Source: Thamnocephalis sphaerospora (lineage: Eukaryota > Zoopagomycota > Zoopagomycetes > Zoopagales > Sigmoideomycetaceae). From it: a DNA stretch of 22,842 nucleotides. The first letter of the stretch is position 1, and every line of letters starts with the position of its first letter. The stretch spans positions 1 through 22,842 of the forward strand of contig KZ992662.1 of NCBI GenBank assembly GCA_003614735.1, written 5' to 3'. The translations under genes and the position numbers were made by a program. This document shows, piece by piece, positions 9,402-18,538 of the stretch. The notes beneath the pieces are model-generated. The model saw nothing but the letters and a program-made list of their open reading frames with translations, did no database searches and was not told where the DNA came from.

Positions 9402-10820
9402 ATGAGCGAGAAAACACTGCCAGCGGCGTCGTCGCATATGGCTAGCGAGAATGCTGCGCCCTTGACTGCGTACGAAATAGTCGCACCTCTGTTGCCCGAG
9501 GCAGCTACGGTTGAGACGGTCCGCTCGGTGCGTAACGAACCGGTCAACAGAGACGTGCCGCTCCCGTTGCCTGCCACATCGCCGCCTTCCTCGCAACCGC
9601 CGACTGAGCCCAAAAGCAGCGGTCGACTGGTTTCGCTGGATGTGATGCGCGGCCTTACGGTCTGTCTGATGATTCTGGTCAACTATCAGATTGAGGACCA
9701 GGCCTTTCCCTACCTGAAGCACCCCGAGTGGACCGACGGCGTGAGCATCGCAGACACGGTCTTTCCCAATTTCCTGTTCGTCATGGGACTCGCCGTCCCG
9801 CTGGCAGCACGTCGACTCGAAGGTCCAGTCAGCACGGTAGCCTGGCGCATTGCAAAGCGCACGGTGGTGCTCTTTCTACTGGGCATGTTTCTCAGCAACT
9901 TTCCGTTCACCGATCCGACCATCGCTCAGCGCTGGCGACCTATGGGCGTACTGCAGCGGCTTGCCATCGTGTACGGAGTGTGTGCGAGCGCGTTTGTCTG
10001 GCTACGCCCTGATCGACCCAATGCCAGCAAGCGCAACGTTCTCCTGTTCAACGTTGCCTTTCCCTTGGGTGCGCTTACACTCTGGCTGGCTCTGACCTTT
10101 GGCGTACGGCCGCCCGGCTGTGATCGCGGCGAGTTGACGATGGAGTGTTCCGTCGAATCGTACTTTGACTCGAGTTTGTTTGGCCAGGAGCACAACTATC
10201 AGCAAAAACCGTTTGATCCTGAGGGCACGCTATCGCAAGTCACCGCTACGCTGAGCTGCTATCTGGGACTGCGTATTGGCATGCTGGTGGTCCGTGATCG
10301 GGCACACTTGCGCACCAAAGCCGGCCAATTGCAACGGACAGCCGAGTGGTCGCTGATTGCCTTTAGCTTTGCGTTGCTGGCCTATCTATTCAACGGTCTG
10401 ATTCCGACCAGCAAGGTGCTTTGGACGCCCACCTTTGTGCTCTTTGCGGGTGCCATTTCGCTTGTAGAACTGGCCAGCATGATCTATCTAGTGGACACAC
10501 GCGACCTACGCCATTCAGAAAACCGCTGGATTGCACGGCCGTTTGGCTGGCTAATGGACGCTAGCTTGGCGGTGGGACGGAATCCGCTGGCTATTTACAT
10601 GGCCTCGGAGCTTTTTGCCGCTATCATGATGACCATTCCTGTGCCTCCAGGTGCCGATGGCGAGCCGCGAAGCCTATGGGGCATTCTGTTTCGCTATGTG
10701 CTCGCCTCCTGGCTGCCCATCTACCTAAACAGTCTGATCTGGTCGCTGGCATGGGTGCTGGCTGTCTACATACCCATGGCCATTCTTCTGGATCGTCGCG
10801 GCTGGTATCTCAAGCTTTAG
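9402..10820 (+). CDS. HGSNAT/NagX-family multi-pass membrane acyltransferase
   Basis: Relative of lysosomal heparan-alpha-glucosaminide N-acetyltransferase and bacterial NagX (DUF5009/COG4299), which acetylate glucosamine-type sugars across a membrane using acetyl-CoA. Single exon, 472 aa. The first ATG in frame is 9402. Residues 1 to ~73 are a Pro/Ala/Ser-rich, probably cytosolic extension without an obvious signal peptide. The catalytic domain begins GRLVSLDVMRGLTVCLMILVNYQ. The family motif follows: LKHPEWTDGVSIADTVFPNFLFVMG, with the presumed active-site His107. About ten to eleven hydrophobic segments follow. RWRPMGVLQRLAIVYG and VGRNPLAIYMASE are further family signatures. Fungi are not known to make heparan sulfate, so the true acceptor is unknown; chitin- or glycan-derived glucosamine is a guess. 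Confidence 0.88.
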   Translation: MSEKTLPAASSHMASENAAPLTAYEIVAPLLPEAATVETVRSVRNEPVNRDVPLPLPATSPPSSQPPTEPKSSGRLVSLDVMRGLTVCLMILVNYQIEDQAFPYLKHPEWTDGVSIADTVFPNFLFVMGLAVPLAARRLEGPVSTVAWRIAKRTVVLFLLGMFLSNFPFTDPTIAQRWRPMGVLQRLAIVYGVCASAFVWLRPDRPNASKRNVLLFNVAFPLGALTLWLALTFGVRPPGCDRGELTMECSVESYFDSSLFGQEHNYQQKPFDPEGTLSQVTATLSCYLGLRIGMLVVRDRAHLRTKAGQLQRTAEWSLIAFSFALLAYLFNGLIPTSKVLWTPTFVLFAGAISLVELASMIYLVDTRDLRHSENRWIARPFGWLMDASLAVGRNPLAIYMASELFAAIMMTIPVPPGADGEPRSLWGILFRYVLASWLPIYLNSLIWSLAWVLAVYIPMAILLDRRGWYLKL

Positions 10821-10918
10821 CTGGACCCACACCACCCATCCCATCTCTCGCATGGTGCTCTGCAGGGTGCATATACACTGGGAATGCCCCGCGTACGATG
10901 TATTAGCGGTGCTCGCGT

Positions 10919-12196
10919 CTAGTGCGCCTTCTTCTTGCCACCCTTGACCTTGCTCTTGCTCTTGGGCTTGCTCTTGGTGCTGGCGTTCCAGTAGTAAACC
11001 ATTTGCGCCGCGATCACACCGTTAAACACCGTGCTGAGAATGTAACTAAGCAGAATAATCTGAGGACGAGCAGCGCAAAATATAGATCCAAGCCGAAGCC
11101 AGGGTGAGCGGTAGGTGTATGTCAATAAGCGAATCCCATCCACAATGCGGGTTAGAGGCGATCGAATATGCGTTTCAAGCTGCTGAACCAGCATGTAAGG
11201 TAGCGATAGCAGACCGTGCGCATCTGCGTTCGGCGATGCCGTCGGCGGCAGCGAGCGTGGTAGCGGCATGCCCAGCAGCGGCGCGCAGTCTTTCATACAC
11301 CGTAGCCAGACCGCCAATCCCTCATTCATCATCGCTGATGTAGGCGCTGCAGCCAGTTCGGGCATGGGCCATGCCAATATGCGATACCCAGGCAGCCAGC
11401 CACGCAGCCAGCGCGCAAAGTACGCCGAGCACGCTTCGGTCACCCATCGCGCCAGTGCGGTGGGCCGCCACGCAGCCAGCATTCTCAGCGTCGGCGACAG
11501 ATCTCGCATCTCCGCGTATCGCTCCAGCATCGATGCCGTCATCGCTGCATCCATCGCCGACCAACCCACCTTGTCGTCCACCTCTTGCAGCGTGGTGAGG
11601 ACACGGGCCGCCGCGCCAAGAAATCCGCTAAATACAGTGAATGCCGCTAGCTGACCAGTGCTGCCGCTCTGATAGTTGGACACCATCTGCGGCACCTTGC
11701 TGCCGAGGAACATGGGAATCGTTGCCGCCTGCAGCACAGCCAACAACGCGTCCGAAACGAATCCTGGCTGCAGCAGCACCCAGAAGAAGGCCAGGCATAC
11801 TGCTACCGTGGCCAAGCCACGCGGCAGCTTGCTGCCCAGCGCATACATGAGCGCAATAATGATCAGGTTCTGGCCAAAGATAAACACCGACTCGCCATAG
11901 GTGCTGAACGGATTGTTTTGACGCATGTTGTAGGCAAGCATGATACAGAACGCGGCCGTTTCGATGAGCAGCGAGCTCAGGCTGAGACCCTTGGCGCTGC
12001 GTGCCTGGACAATCTTGGCAATCTGGGGCAGCTTGAGCAGCGCGCCGCCGGCTACCAAACCGATGCCAAGTCCCTTGGAAACCACGAGACGCAGGCAGTC
12101 GACATTGGCAAAGTTTAGGTTGAGCAGCAGCTCCTCGTAGCACTTGGTACCGATAAGCGCAACCACTGGGCTGCGTAGCACTGGTGGGAGATCCAT
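10919..12196 (-). CDS. MPDU1: MPDU1-type PQ-loop protein (mannose-P-dolichol utilization)
   Basis: ER membrane protein needed for use of dolichol-linked sugars in N-glycan and GPI synthesis. Preferred model: exons 12196-11570 and 11059-10919, 255 aa (human protein ~247). The first PQ loop is KLPQIAKIVQARSAKGLS (residues ~55-72); the second is SKVPQMVSNYQSGSTG (~167-182). The C-terminus LSTVFNGVIAAQMVYYWN is typical, and the chain ends KKAH, a KKXX-type ER retrieval signal. Removing 11569-11060 joins LTTLQEVDDK to IILLSYIL with the spacing I recall for the human protein. The removed 510 nt have GT-AG ends, are a multiple of three and contain no stop. An unspliced 425-aa form is therefore possible. 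The frame is also open upstream of 12196, but that ATG gives the family N-terminus. Confidence 0.88.
   Translation of the reverse strand: MDLPPVLRSPVVALIGTKCYEELLLNLNFANVDCLRLVVSKGLGIGLVAGGALLKLPQIAKIVQARSAKGLSLSSLLIETAAFCIMLAYNMRQNNPFSTYGESVFIFGQNLIIIALMYALGSKLPRGLATVAVCLAFFWVLLQPGFVSDALLAVLQAATIPMFLGSKVPQMVSNYQSGSTGQLAAFTVFSGFLGAAARVLTTLQEVDDKVGWSAMDAAMTASMLERYAEMRDLSPTLRMLAAWRPTALARWVTEACSAYFARWLRGWLPGYRILAWPMPELAAAPTSAMMNEGLAVWLRCMKDCAPLLGMPLPRSLPPTASPNADAHGLLSLPYMLVQQLETHIRSPLTRIVDGIRLLTYTYRSPWLRLGSIFCAARPQIILLSYILSTVFNGVIAAQMVYYWNASTKSKPKSKSKVKGGKKKAH
11060..11569 (-). other. 510-nt stop-free, in-frame intron (exitron-like) in MPDU1
   Basis: The donor is GTGGGT and the acceptor is a CAG after a pyrimidine-rich stretch. 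The length is 170 codons exactly, with no stop in the gene's frame. Its translation is Trp/Ala/Arg-rich with no motif I recognise and would sit between two transmembrane segments. Nearly all other introns in the window are 43-86 nt. Confidence 0.55.
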
Positions 12197-12763
12197 AGCA
12201 ATAGATGGGAGGGCAGAAGGAGGTCGGGAGAGACGATAGAAATGCAGGGACGAGGAGATGAAGAGACGATGGCGTAGCACCAGGTGCGGCGACGCGTACC
12301 TTTGCACCTCTCGATGGCCCAACCAGCACACCACACGATACTGCGTTGATTTAGGCAGCTGCCCTGCGTTATACTTTTGCGATGCGACTGAATGCATCGA
12401 CAGGCAATCCACTGTAAGCTCACAGTGTATAGATCATCGCTCAGTATACGGCAAACAATAAAGCAGTGCCGTAACAACATTCTAGAGCTTAATCGTTCTT
12501 TTTGCTCTCCATGAAGGTGCAATGGTCTGGCTACTGGTTGACAGGAGCATGCAGTCTGAGCAATATTCGCGATGCACTAACCATGATGTCGACGTCATGG
12601 TGGCCACATGCTCATGCAGACGCCCAACTACATCACCGGATACGTTGGTGACGATGCAGCCTTGGTCGTTGTATGCACTTGAAAGGATAAGCAAGCATAC
12701 CAAGTAGTGCGGCAGTGTAACAAGGTTAGCCAAAGTCTCTTGTTCTCCGCTCACTCGTTCAGC
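12197..12763. promoter_or_regulatory. Divergent intergenic region between MPDU1 and the TLDc gene
   Basis: This 567-bp gap between opposite start codons should hold both promoters. The part next to MPDU1 is pyrimidine-rich on the minus strand. A minus-strand frame at about 12754-12482 has no ATG of its own and no recognisable family, so I do not call a gene. Confidence 0.45.
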
Positions 12764-14335
12764 ATGGGCAACACGACCAGCCAGTCGACAGCAGCGGCAT
12801 CACGCTATGCAGCTTTGTTTAGCGCTGACGAGCTTACTCGTTTGCAGTCTGTGCACGAAGGACTGCATACAGCGACAGAACATGGCACGCTTTCGGCATT
12901 CCAGCGTGGCTTTGCACGTCTAGCGCAACAACAGCAGCTACATGAAGCCGAGCCTTTACCGACTGGCGAAAAAGGCAATGCGGCAGCACAGCTGACGAGC
13001 GCCGATACTGTACGTGCTGCTGCATGGCTGCTACGTTCGGACCGTACAGATCAGCTGGCTGCTTGGTGGCTGGTCTCGAGAGTCGACCAGGATGGCTTGG
13101 TGGCCACGCTGTTGCTGGAGGCCATTCGCGCCGTGTTTGATACGACTACTACATCCGTAACGCAGGAAGAGAGTTGCCGACTGGCGGAAGCGCTGCTTAG
13201 CGATGCAATACTTGGTCATGGCCACGATAACGATGCCTTTGACATGGAGTTTGACGATCGTGCAAGAATGAGCCGACAGCAACAGCAGCTGGAGAGCTGG
13301 CTACAGCAATGTGGTATGAATGCGGCCGTGAACGGTACGGACGTGGTAAAAGGCGTGGAACGTAGTGCCTTTATCCGCTGGCTTGAGCGATCAAACGCCA
13401 CCGTAGCATTGCTACGTCAGCAAGCAGAGCACGTTCTGCTTGGGCATTCTAGGGCTGCATTTGTCCACGACGACATCAGCTCGGCCGAGGTGCCGAGTTT
13501 ACTGCCAAAGTTGGAGGGCCACTCACGTCTGCTGTCTACCACCGACTGCTGGCTGTTGGCTCGCGACATGCCTCCCGACCGCCGGATACAGTGGCAGCGA
13601 CTTTTCAGCACGCGCCAACAGGGCGACAACTGGCAGCAGCTGGAAACGAGTGTATTGACGTCGGGCGCAACACTGATCGTGCTGCGTGAGCGTGACAGTG
13701 ACCGGGTGTTTGGCAGCTTCACCTACACACCATGGCAGCTATCACCCGACTTTTTTGGCGACACGCGCTGCTACCTGTTTAGCACGCGGCCGCTGCGCAT
13801 CTACACGCCTAGCGGCTACAATGACCACTACCAATACCTAAATGTTGGCACCAAAACTTTGCCAAACGGTACGTGTCAGCTTTGTAGTGTAAGCAGGGAT
13901 GCCCTCCTGTACATGCTCACAAATATTGCATTTCAGGTCTGGGCATGGGCGGACAACTAAACCATTTTGCTCTCTGGATTGCGGCTGAAAACTTTGGCCG
14001 CGGTCACAGTCGTGCTGAGCCGCTTAGCACTACCTTTCGTAGCCCACAGCTGTCTGGAGCAACCGAGTTTCAGATTGATGAGGTGGAAGGTGAGTGGCGC
14101 TTGAGCAGCGACAGACGCTTCCGATAATTGACATTTGAGCACGCGCGCAGTCTGGTGTACTCGTGAGCGGGAGCGTGATCCTCACGAGAGCAGTAATGCT
14201 GCAGGGGGTCGCTCGGCCATGGACAAGAATCCAGAGGCGGTAACCCTACTGGAAATGGCTGGACGCACCATGTATTCCAAGCAAGTGCGCGATCCAGATC
14301 TTGACTTGAGCAGCGATGAGGATGGTGGACACTAG
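12764..14335 (+). CDS. TLDc-domain protein, MEAK7-like
   Basis: Homologue of MEAK7/TLDC1, a lysosome-associated TLDc protein that in humans supports an alternative mTOR pathway and binds V-ATPase. Exons 12764-13868, 13937-14089 and 14151-14335 give 480 aa (human ~456). The start MGNTTS is an N-myristoylation consensus, as in human MEAK7. The TLDc core is clear: WQRLFSTRQQGDNWQQLE, VFGSFTYTPW, FGDTRCYLFS, YTPSGYNDHYQYLNVGTKTLPNG, GLGMGGQLNHFALWI, FGRGHSRAEPLSTTFRSPQLS and FQIDEVEVW. The N-terminal ~250 residues are helical-looking and weakly conserved. The acidic C-terminus ends DLDLSSDEDGGH. Introns are GT-AG, 68 and 61 nt. It converges with the Tubby gene, leaving 141 bp between stops. The fungal role is inferred only. 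Confidence 0.92.
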
Positions 14336-14476
14336 ATTGGCCCGGTGCACGGGCTGGATAGGCATATTATATTTGTATTTTCCTTCGTCGTTCCTCTCTT
14401 CAGCACGTATATATAGTAGGGCGGCGAGAATGAATGATGCACAACGAGCGGTGTCGGCGCACTCGCCGCTGCCCGC

Positions 14477-15969
14477 TCATTCGCATGCAAGCTTGGCATC
14501 AAAGCTACTTAGCGCAACGCCAAATGCCTGTAGCGGACACATGGGATATTGAAAGTCCATGGTAAAGTGGTCCCGCGCTATCCGGCCAAACTGCATCACA
14601 ATATAGTCCACTGTCCAAAAGTGTAAAGGCACAACAGCGCAGCGCGTCAGTGGCAATGGCAGAATGGCGCATCTTTGCGGGTACACGTACGGTCGTTGGG
14701 ATGAACAATCTGGAAATTCTTGACGGATGCCAATGTTACGCGTCCGTTAAAGTTGAGCACGTACGACTGCGTCTCTTCGTTCCATTGCGGGGCTTTGTTG
14801 TGCAGCTTCATGATCTCCCCGGTGTTTTCGGCGCGGAAACGTCCAAGCAACGTGTCCTCGCGCTGGATGATGGCGGGATGCCGCGTGGCCTCAGCAGCTG
14901 TCGCGCAAGTGTGACGCCCTGGACGGTTGCACTCACCTTGACCGGACGGTGCTCTACGCGTTTCTCGTTGAGCCCCATGCGACGCATCAACACCGTCATG
15001 CGGCGCGGCCCTTTGAAGCCGAGGATGTTGGGCTCCTGCAAAAGGTGCGTTGTCAGCACGCCATATCACTGCCGCAGATCGCCACCGTATCGGCTACGCA
15101 CGTAAATGACCGAAATCATCTCTTGCCGCACCGGTACATCGACACTGCTATTGCGGTCGCCGTGGAATGGATTCCGGCCATTGTCGTAGGCAACAAATGC
15201 AGTGCCGACAAAGTTGGATCTAACGCGATGATACGTCGGATGTTGCGTGTTGGTACAGCATGCGTTGTTTCCGCCTGTAGCGCGACATACCGGACTTTGC
15301 CAACCACGCGCTCCTCGTTGCTAGCATTGCAGACGACAATTTCGTAACGAGAACCGCCCGTCTGACGGCACTTGCGTGCACGCATCAGCGGTACACCTCG
15401 ATCTTCGTGATCGTCGCGAAACAGCTCATAGACTGGGTAAAACCGGTTGGACCCGTCGCGTTTGCGCACGATGCTGCACTGCAGCTTCTCTCCCTGGCCA
15501 ACTGATCTGCGTATGGGGCCTGTGCAGTGAGCGACAGCAGCACATCTACCAGCATCTTGGCAATACCCTGGCGTACCGATGCATGTACGCCTCCAGCTCC
15601 TGCAGCGTAGCGTCCGGACTTAGCGTCAGCGGTCCTGCGACAGCGGGAATACCGGTACCGTCCCCGTCCGTCTGCGCAGGCGCCACTTCGGCGTCCTCCG
15701 TAGCTCGGACCTCCAGCTCTGGCTCCAGCGTTGGCTGTAGGTCACATGTCAGCAGGTGCGCTAGTATGGGAATCGTAGACACCCACCGGCTCCATCACCT
15801 CAAGCACGTCATGGGGATCTGTCTCTGTAGCGGCGGCCGTATGGGCCTCACCACTTGGCGAGCCGGTATGGGATCGCCCAGAGTCGGACGCCGCGGAAAG
15901 GCCGGACATGGAAATGCGAGTTGGGCCGGTGGCGGCGGACGTGGCTTCTGCGTCAGCGGGAAACGACAT
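14477..15969 (-). CDS. Tubby-domain protein
   Basis: Tubby proteins bind phosphoinositides and in animals deliver receptors to cilia. Exons 15969-15787, 15734-15577, 15506-15291, 15219-15102, 15035-14937, 14862-14691 and 14610-14477 give 359 aa. Residues 1 to ~115 are Ser/Thr/Glu-rich and probably disordered. The Tubby domain spans ~119-359: [82 protein letters not shown] and [15 protein letters not shown]. The signature end [15 protein letters not shown] is present. Introns are GT-AG, 52-80 nt. The domain looks complete, including the basic segment that binds PI(4,5)P2 in animal Tubby. A flagellar link is tempting but cannot be seen in the sequence. Confidence 0.94.
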
Positions 15970-16278
15970 GCCTAAAACATGAGGAGTAGCAGAGGTAGCG
16001 GCAGCGATGCCTTTGCAGTCAAACTAGGTCGCAAGCGAGAAAGTGGTCAACCGCGAGATACAGGCGAGGAGTGGTGAGCGTGGAGAGGGAAAAAGACGAT
16101 CGAGAACCAAGGTCGCTGGTATTGCTTAGTTTGGCAATGATCTTTATATTGGACAGGACGTCAAACACAGCAACCGCATGGCTCGAGTCTTATGCCTCAT
16201 CCAGTGCTAGCGCATACCTAGGCACGCACACACAACATCAGCAGTCGTCGACACTGGCAGACAGCACGCAGGGCAGAC
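15970..16278. other. Intergenic region between NTMT1 and Tubby genes
   Basis: 309 bp separate the NTMT1 stop from the Tubby start, both on the minus strand. It should hold the NTMT1 3' UTR and the Tubby promoter. I see no gene, repeat or RNA in it. Confidence 0.5.
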
Positions 16279-17285
16279 CTACATGCGCACGGTAAACAGC
16301 TCGTTGGGAAAGCTGCTTTGAACGGCCACCTTGAGCACGGTCAGACCGGCGCGTGCAAAGAGGCTACGAAAAACGGCATCCGAGCTGATCATATCGCCAA
16401 ATCAATACACATGTTGCCAAGCCTCAAGTCGTATGCAAGGGCATACCGTGTGACGCTGCTGTCGGTGGTGTCGACGGCGTATTCGGACACTGCGCAGTTT
16501 TCCTTGATGCCGATAATGCCACCTGGCGGCAGCGACTTGGCACAGCGCTGGAGAAAGGCCACCAGATCGTCTATCGGCGGATAAGCAATGTGAAGCAGCG
16601 CGCATGCGCGTTCAACTGTCTCTTTACCATCCGTCAGGTGTCCAAGAACCCACTGGCACCAGATCAGGTTGTAGCGGCCAGCTTCGGGCTCAAACTGCTC
16701 CAGACCGGTACAGATAAAACGGCCCACGCGGTCTGCAGCCACCTCGTCGCGCAACACCTCGGTACGTGCCTGGGTGAGGAACTTTTCAGTGCATTCAACC
16801 AAGTCCACCTGGTCAAACAGCTGGAGAAGCGTGTGCTTGGAGACGCGACCGATGCCGGCGCCACAGTCTACGCTTACATCCTATGTTAACGTCAGACACC
16901 AGTAGTCCATTCAGAAAAGCACGCACCACAAGCACGGCCTTTGCCGATACGTGGTGCGGCCAGTACACGTCCACGCGCGCCCATCTTGCCGTTGACAAAC
17001 TCGTCCAGGAACCGAATCGAGTCGCGTGCATCTACGTTTGTTAGTTGGCCATATCCACCGAGCATGCCATCCACCGTGGGCGTGACATTCTGCCGTGGCA
17101 GTACATTAGAGCGTCTATCTACATTGCGCCACTGTCGGCGGTGCTAGCTTACCTCCCAGTAGGTGCGCGCGTCCGCGTACCAGGTGGTGGTCGGCGTAAA
17201 GGCAGCAGACTGCGCATGCGGGTCAGAATAAGTATTGGACGCGATAGTACATTGTCCGCCTGGTGCTCACCTGGTCGCTAGCCAT
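16279..17285 (-). CDS. TAE1: Protein N-terminal alpha-N-methyltransferase (NTMT1/Tae1 family)
   Basis: SAM-dependent enzyme that methylates the alpha-amino group of proteins starting X-Pro-Lys, including ribosomal proteins in yeast. Exons 17285-17271, 17209-17153, 17089-16927, 16867-16628, 16570-16447 and 16384-16279 give 234 aa, near the human 223. Visible motifs: TYWE, then PTVDGMLGGYG, which is diagnostic for the family. The SAM-binding DCGAGIGRVSK, WCQWVLGHLTD, GGIIGIKEN and DSSVTRSDAVFRSLFARAGL follow. First exon is only 15 nt. Introns are GT-AG, 57-63 nt. The splice before DCGAGIGR is chosen because it restores IGKGRACDCGAG; another acceptor nearby breaks the motif. Divergent from coactosin with 254 bp between starts. 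Confidence 0.93.
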
Positions 17286-17539
17286 GGCAGACACTGGGAC
17301 AGCAAGCGGCAAGAATGAGCAGTGGCAGGGTAATTGCGCGCAAACAGGAAAAAGAACGCCAGAGGGTGTCGCCGTGCAACCCTACATGCCGCTGGCCTAG
17401 CTCCGACGTGCTGCATGCGACTACCACACCTGCCTTCATCTCATCACACTACCACTTCCACCACCGCTACTGCTACTGCTACACCTCCTACTACCACTAC
17501 TTCCGCTCCTACGTTTGTGCACTGCGTTCTGTTGCCACA
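17286..17539. promoter_or_regulatory. Divergent promoter of NTMT1 and coactosin, with pyrimidine tract
   Basis: This 254-bp gap lies between divergent start codons. From about 17417 to 17510 the plus strand is a long C/T/A-rich tract with imperfect TAC/CAC triplets and almost no G, directly upstream of the coactosin start. Such tracts often mark fungal core promoters. The function is inference. Confidence 0.45.
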
Positions 17540-18374
17540 ATGTCGTGCGTCGCTACCAACGTAAGCGCCATTGTGTGGAGAATTGACCTTGCGCCGTGAC
17601 AACTGCTTACCCACGTCGCGTCCAGGCTGAAGCCATTCAAGCTGCTTATCTTGACGTCCGCGACGGTAAGCTTGGCGTGGTAACAGTACTGACGCAGCTT
17701 GCTAATGGGTATTTAATGGCGCGTGTGTGATAGACAAGACGGACACTGACTGGTAAGAGTGCCGACATTGATGATAATGACGATACCTGATGCTGACAAG
17801 CAGATATCCATTCAGGCTACTGCTGGAGTTTGTGGACAAATCCAAAGAGCTCAGCGTTGCGCAAACCGGTGAGCTAGTACTGCGCGTAGCAGTCTACGCT
17901 GGGACATGCTGGCTAACGGACGGATGTGTTTTCCAGGCAACGGCGGACTTGATGAGCTCAAGAATCACCTCAAGAGCGGCGATCTGGCATTTGCCTATGT
18001 GCGGTGAGTATGACGGCCAATGCAATATCTCGATCGCCAAGGCATATTACTAACGTATACAAATGTAGCATGACCATTGCCAACGATGAGCTCTCGCAGC
18101 GGGCCAAGTTTGTACTAATCTACTGGGGCGGCAATGCATCGCTAATCCGCAAGGCCAAGCTTAGTGTAAGCGTACAAATGACGTGTACCCCAGTCGGTCC
18201 GTGACCTAACTTGTGGGCAAATAGTTTTATGGCGCAGAGGTCAAGACCATCATCACCCACTATGCCATCGATCGCAACGTCGATACGCTGGAGGAGCTGG
18301 ATACCGCCAGCGTTGTCCAGGACCTGCGCAAGGCGGGTGGTGCCAACTACGATCGACAGGCTAGCGACTACTAG
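17540..18374 (+). CDS. Coactosin (ADF-homology actin-binding protein)
   Basis: Small F-actin-binding protein of the ADF-H family that counteracts capping in the cytoplasm. Exons 17540-17560, 17626-17665, 17734-17752, 17816-17868, 17937-18003, 18069-18165 and 18225-18374 give 148 aa, the normal size. Signatures: AEAIQAAYLDVRDDKTDTDW, GGLDELKNHL, FAYVRMTIANDELSQRAKFVLIYWGG, SLIRKAKLS and the end LRKAGGANYDRQ, typical of coactosin. Six GT-AG introns of 59-68 nt interrupt just 447 coding bases, and exon 3 is 19 nt. The stop is 165 bp from the convergent MDM12 stop. Confidence 0.93.
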
Positions 18375-18538
18375 GCGTAGAGCGATAACCCGGTCAACAC
18401 GCACCCGCAAGTGCGCTACAGACCGTACATCTTTTGTTTCATCGTCTGGCGCGTCGTAGGAAAAATACACACGTCCCTGATTACATATTTTAGCATCATG
18501 TGCATGCAAACGCACTGGATCTTGAAAGCGGCGGTGTT

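Noticed and set aside
11268-11654. Plus-strand 128-aa open frame antisense to MPDU1
   Set aside because: It overlaps the stop-free MPDU1 intron and exon on the other strand, and its Ser/Ala-rich translation shows no motif. It is probably a shadow of the GC-rich minus-strand frame.
12482-12765. Minus-strand frame of about 90 aa with a stretch resembling a roadblock-type small protein (GCIVTNVSGDVVG)
   Set aside because: It lacks a usable ATG: the only upstream minus-strand ATG overlaps the TLDc start codon and runs into a stop. The needed introns would be too short, and no family match could be sustained.
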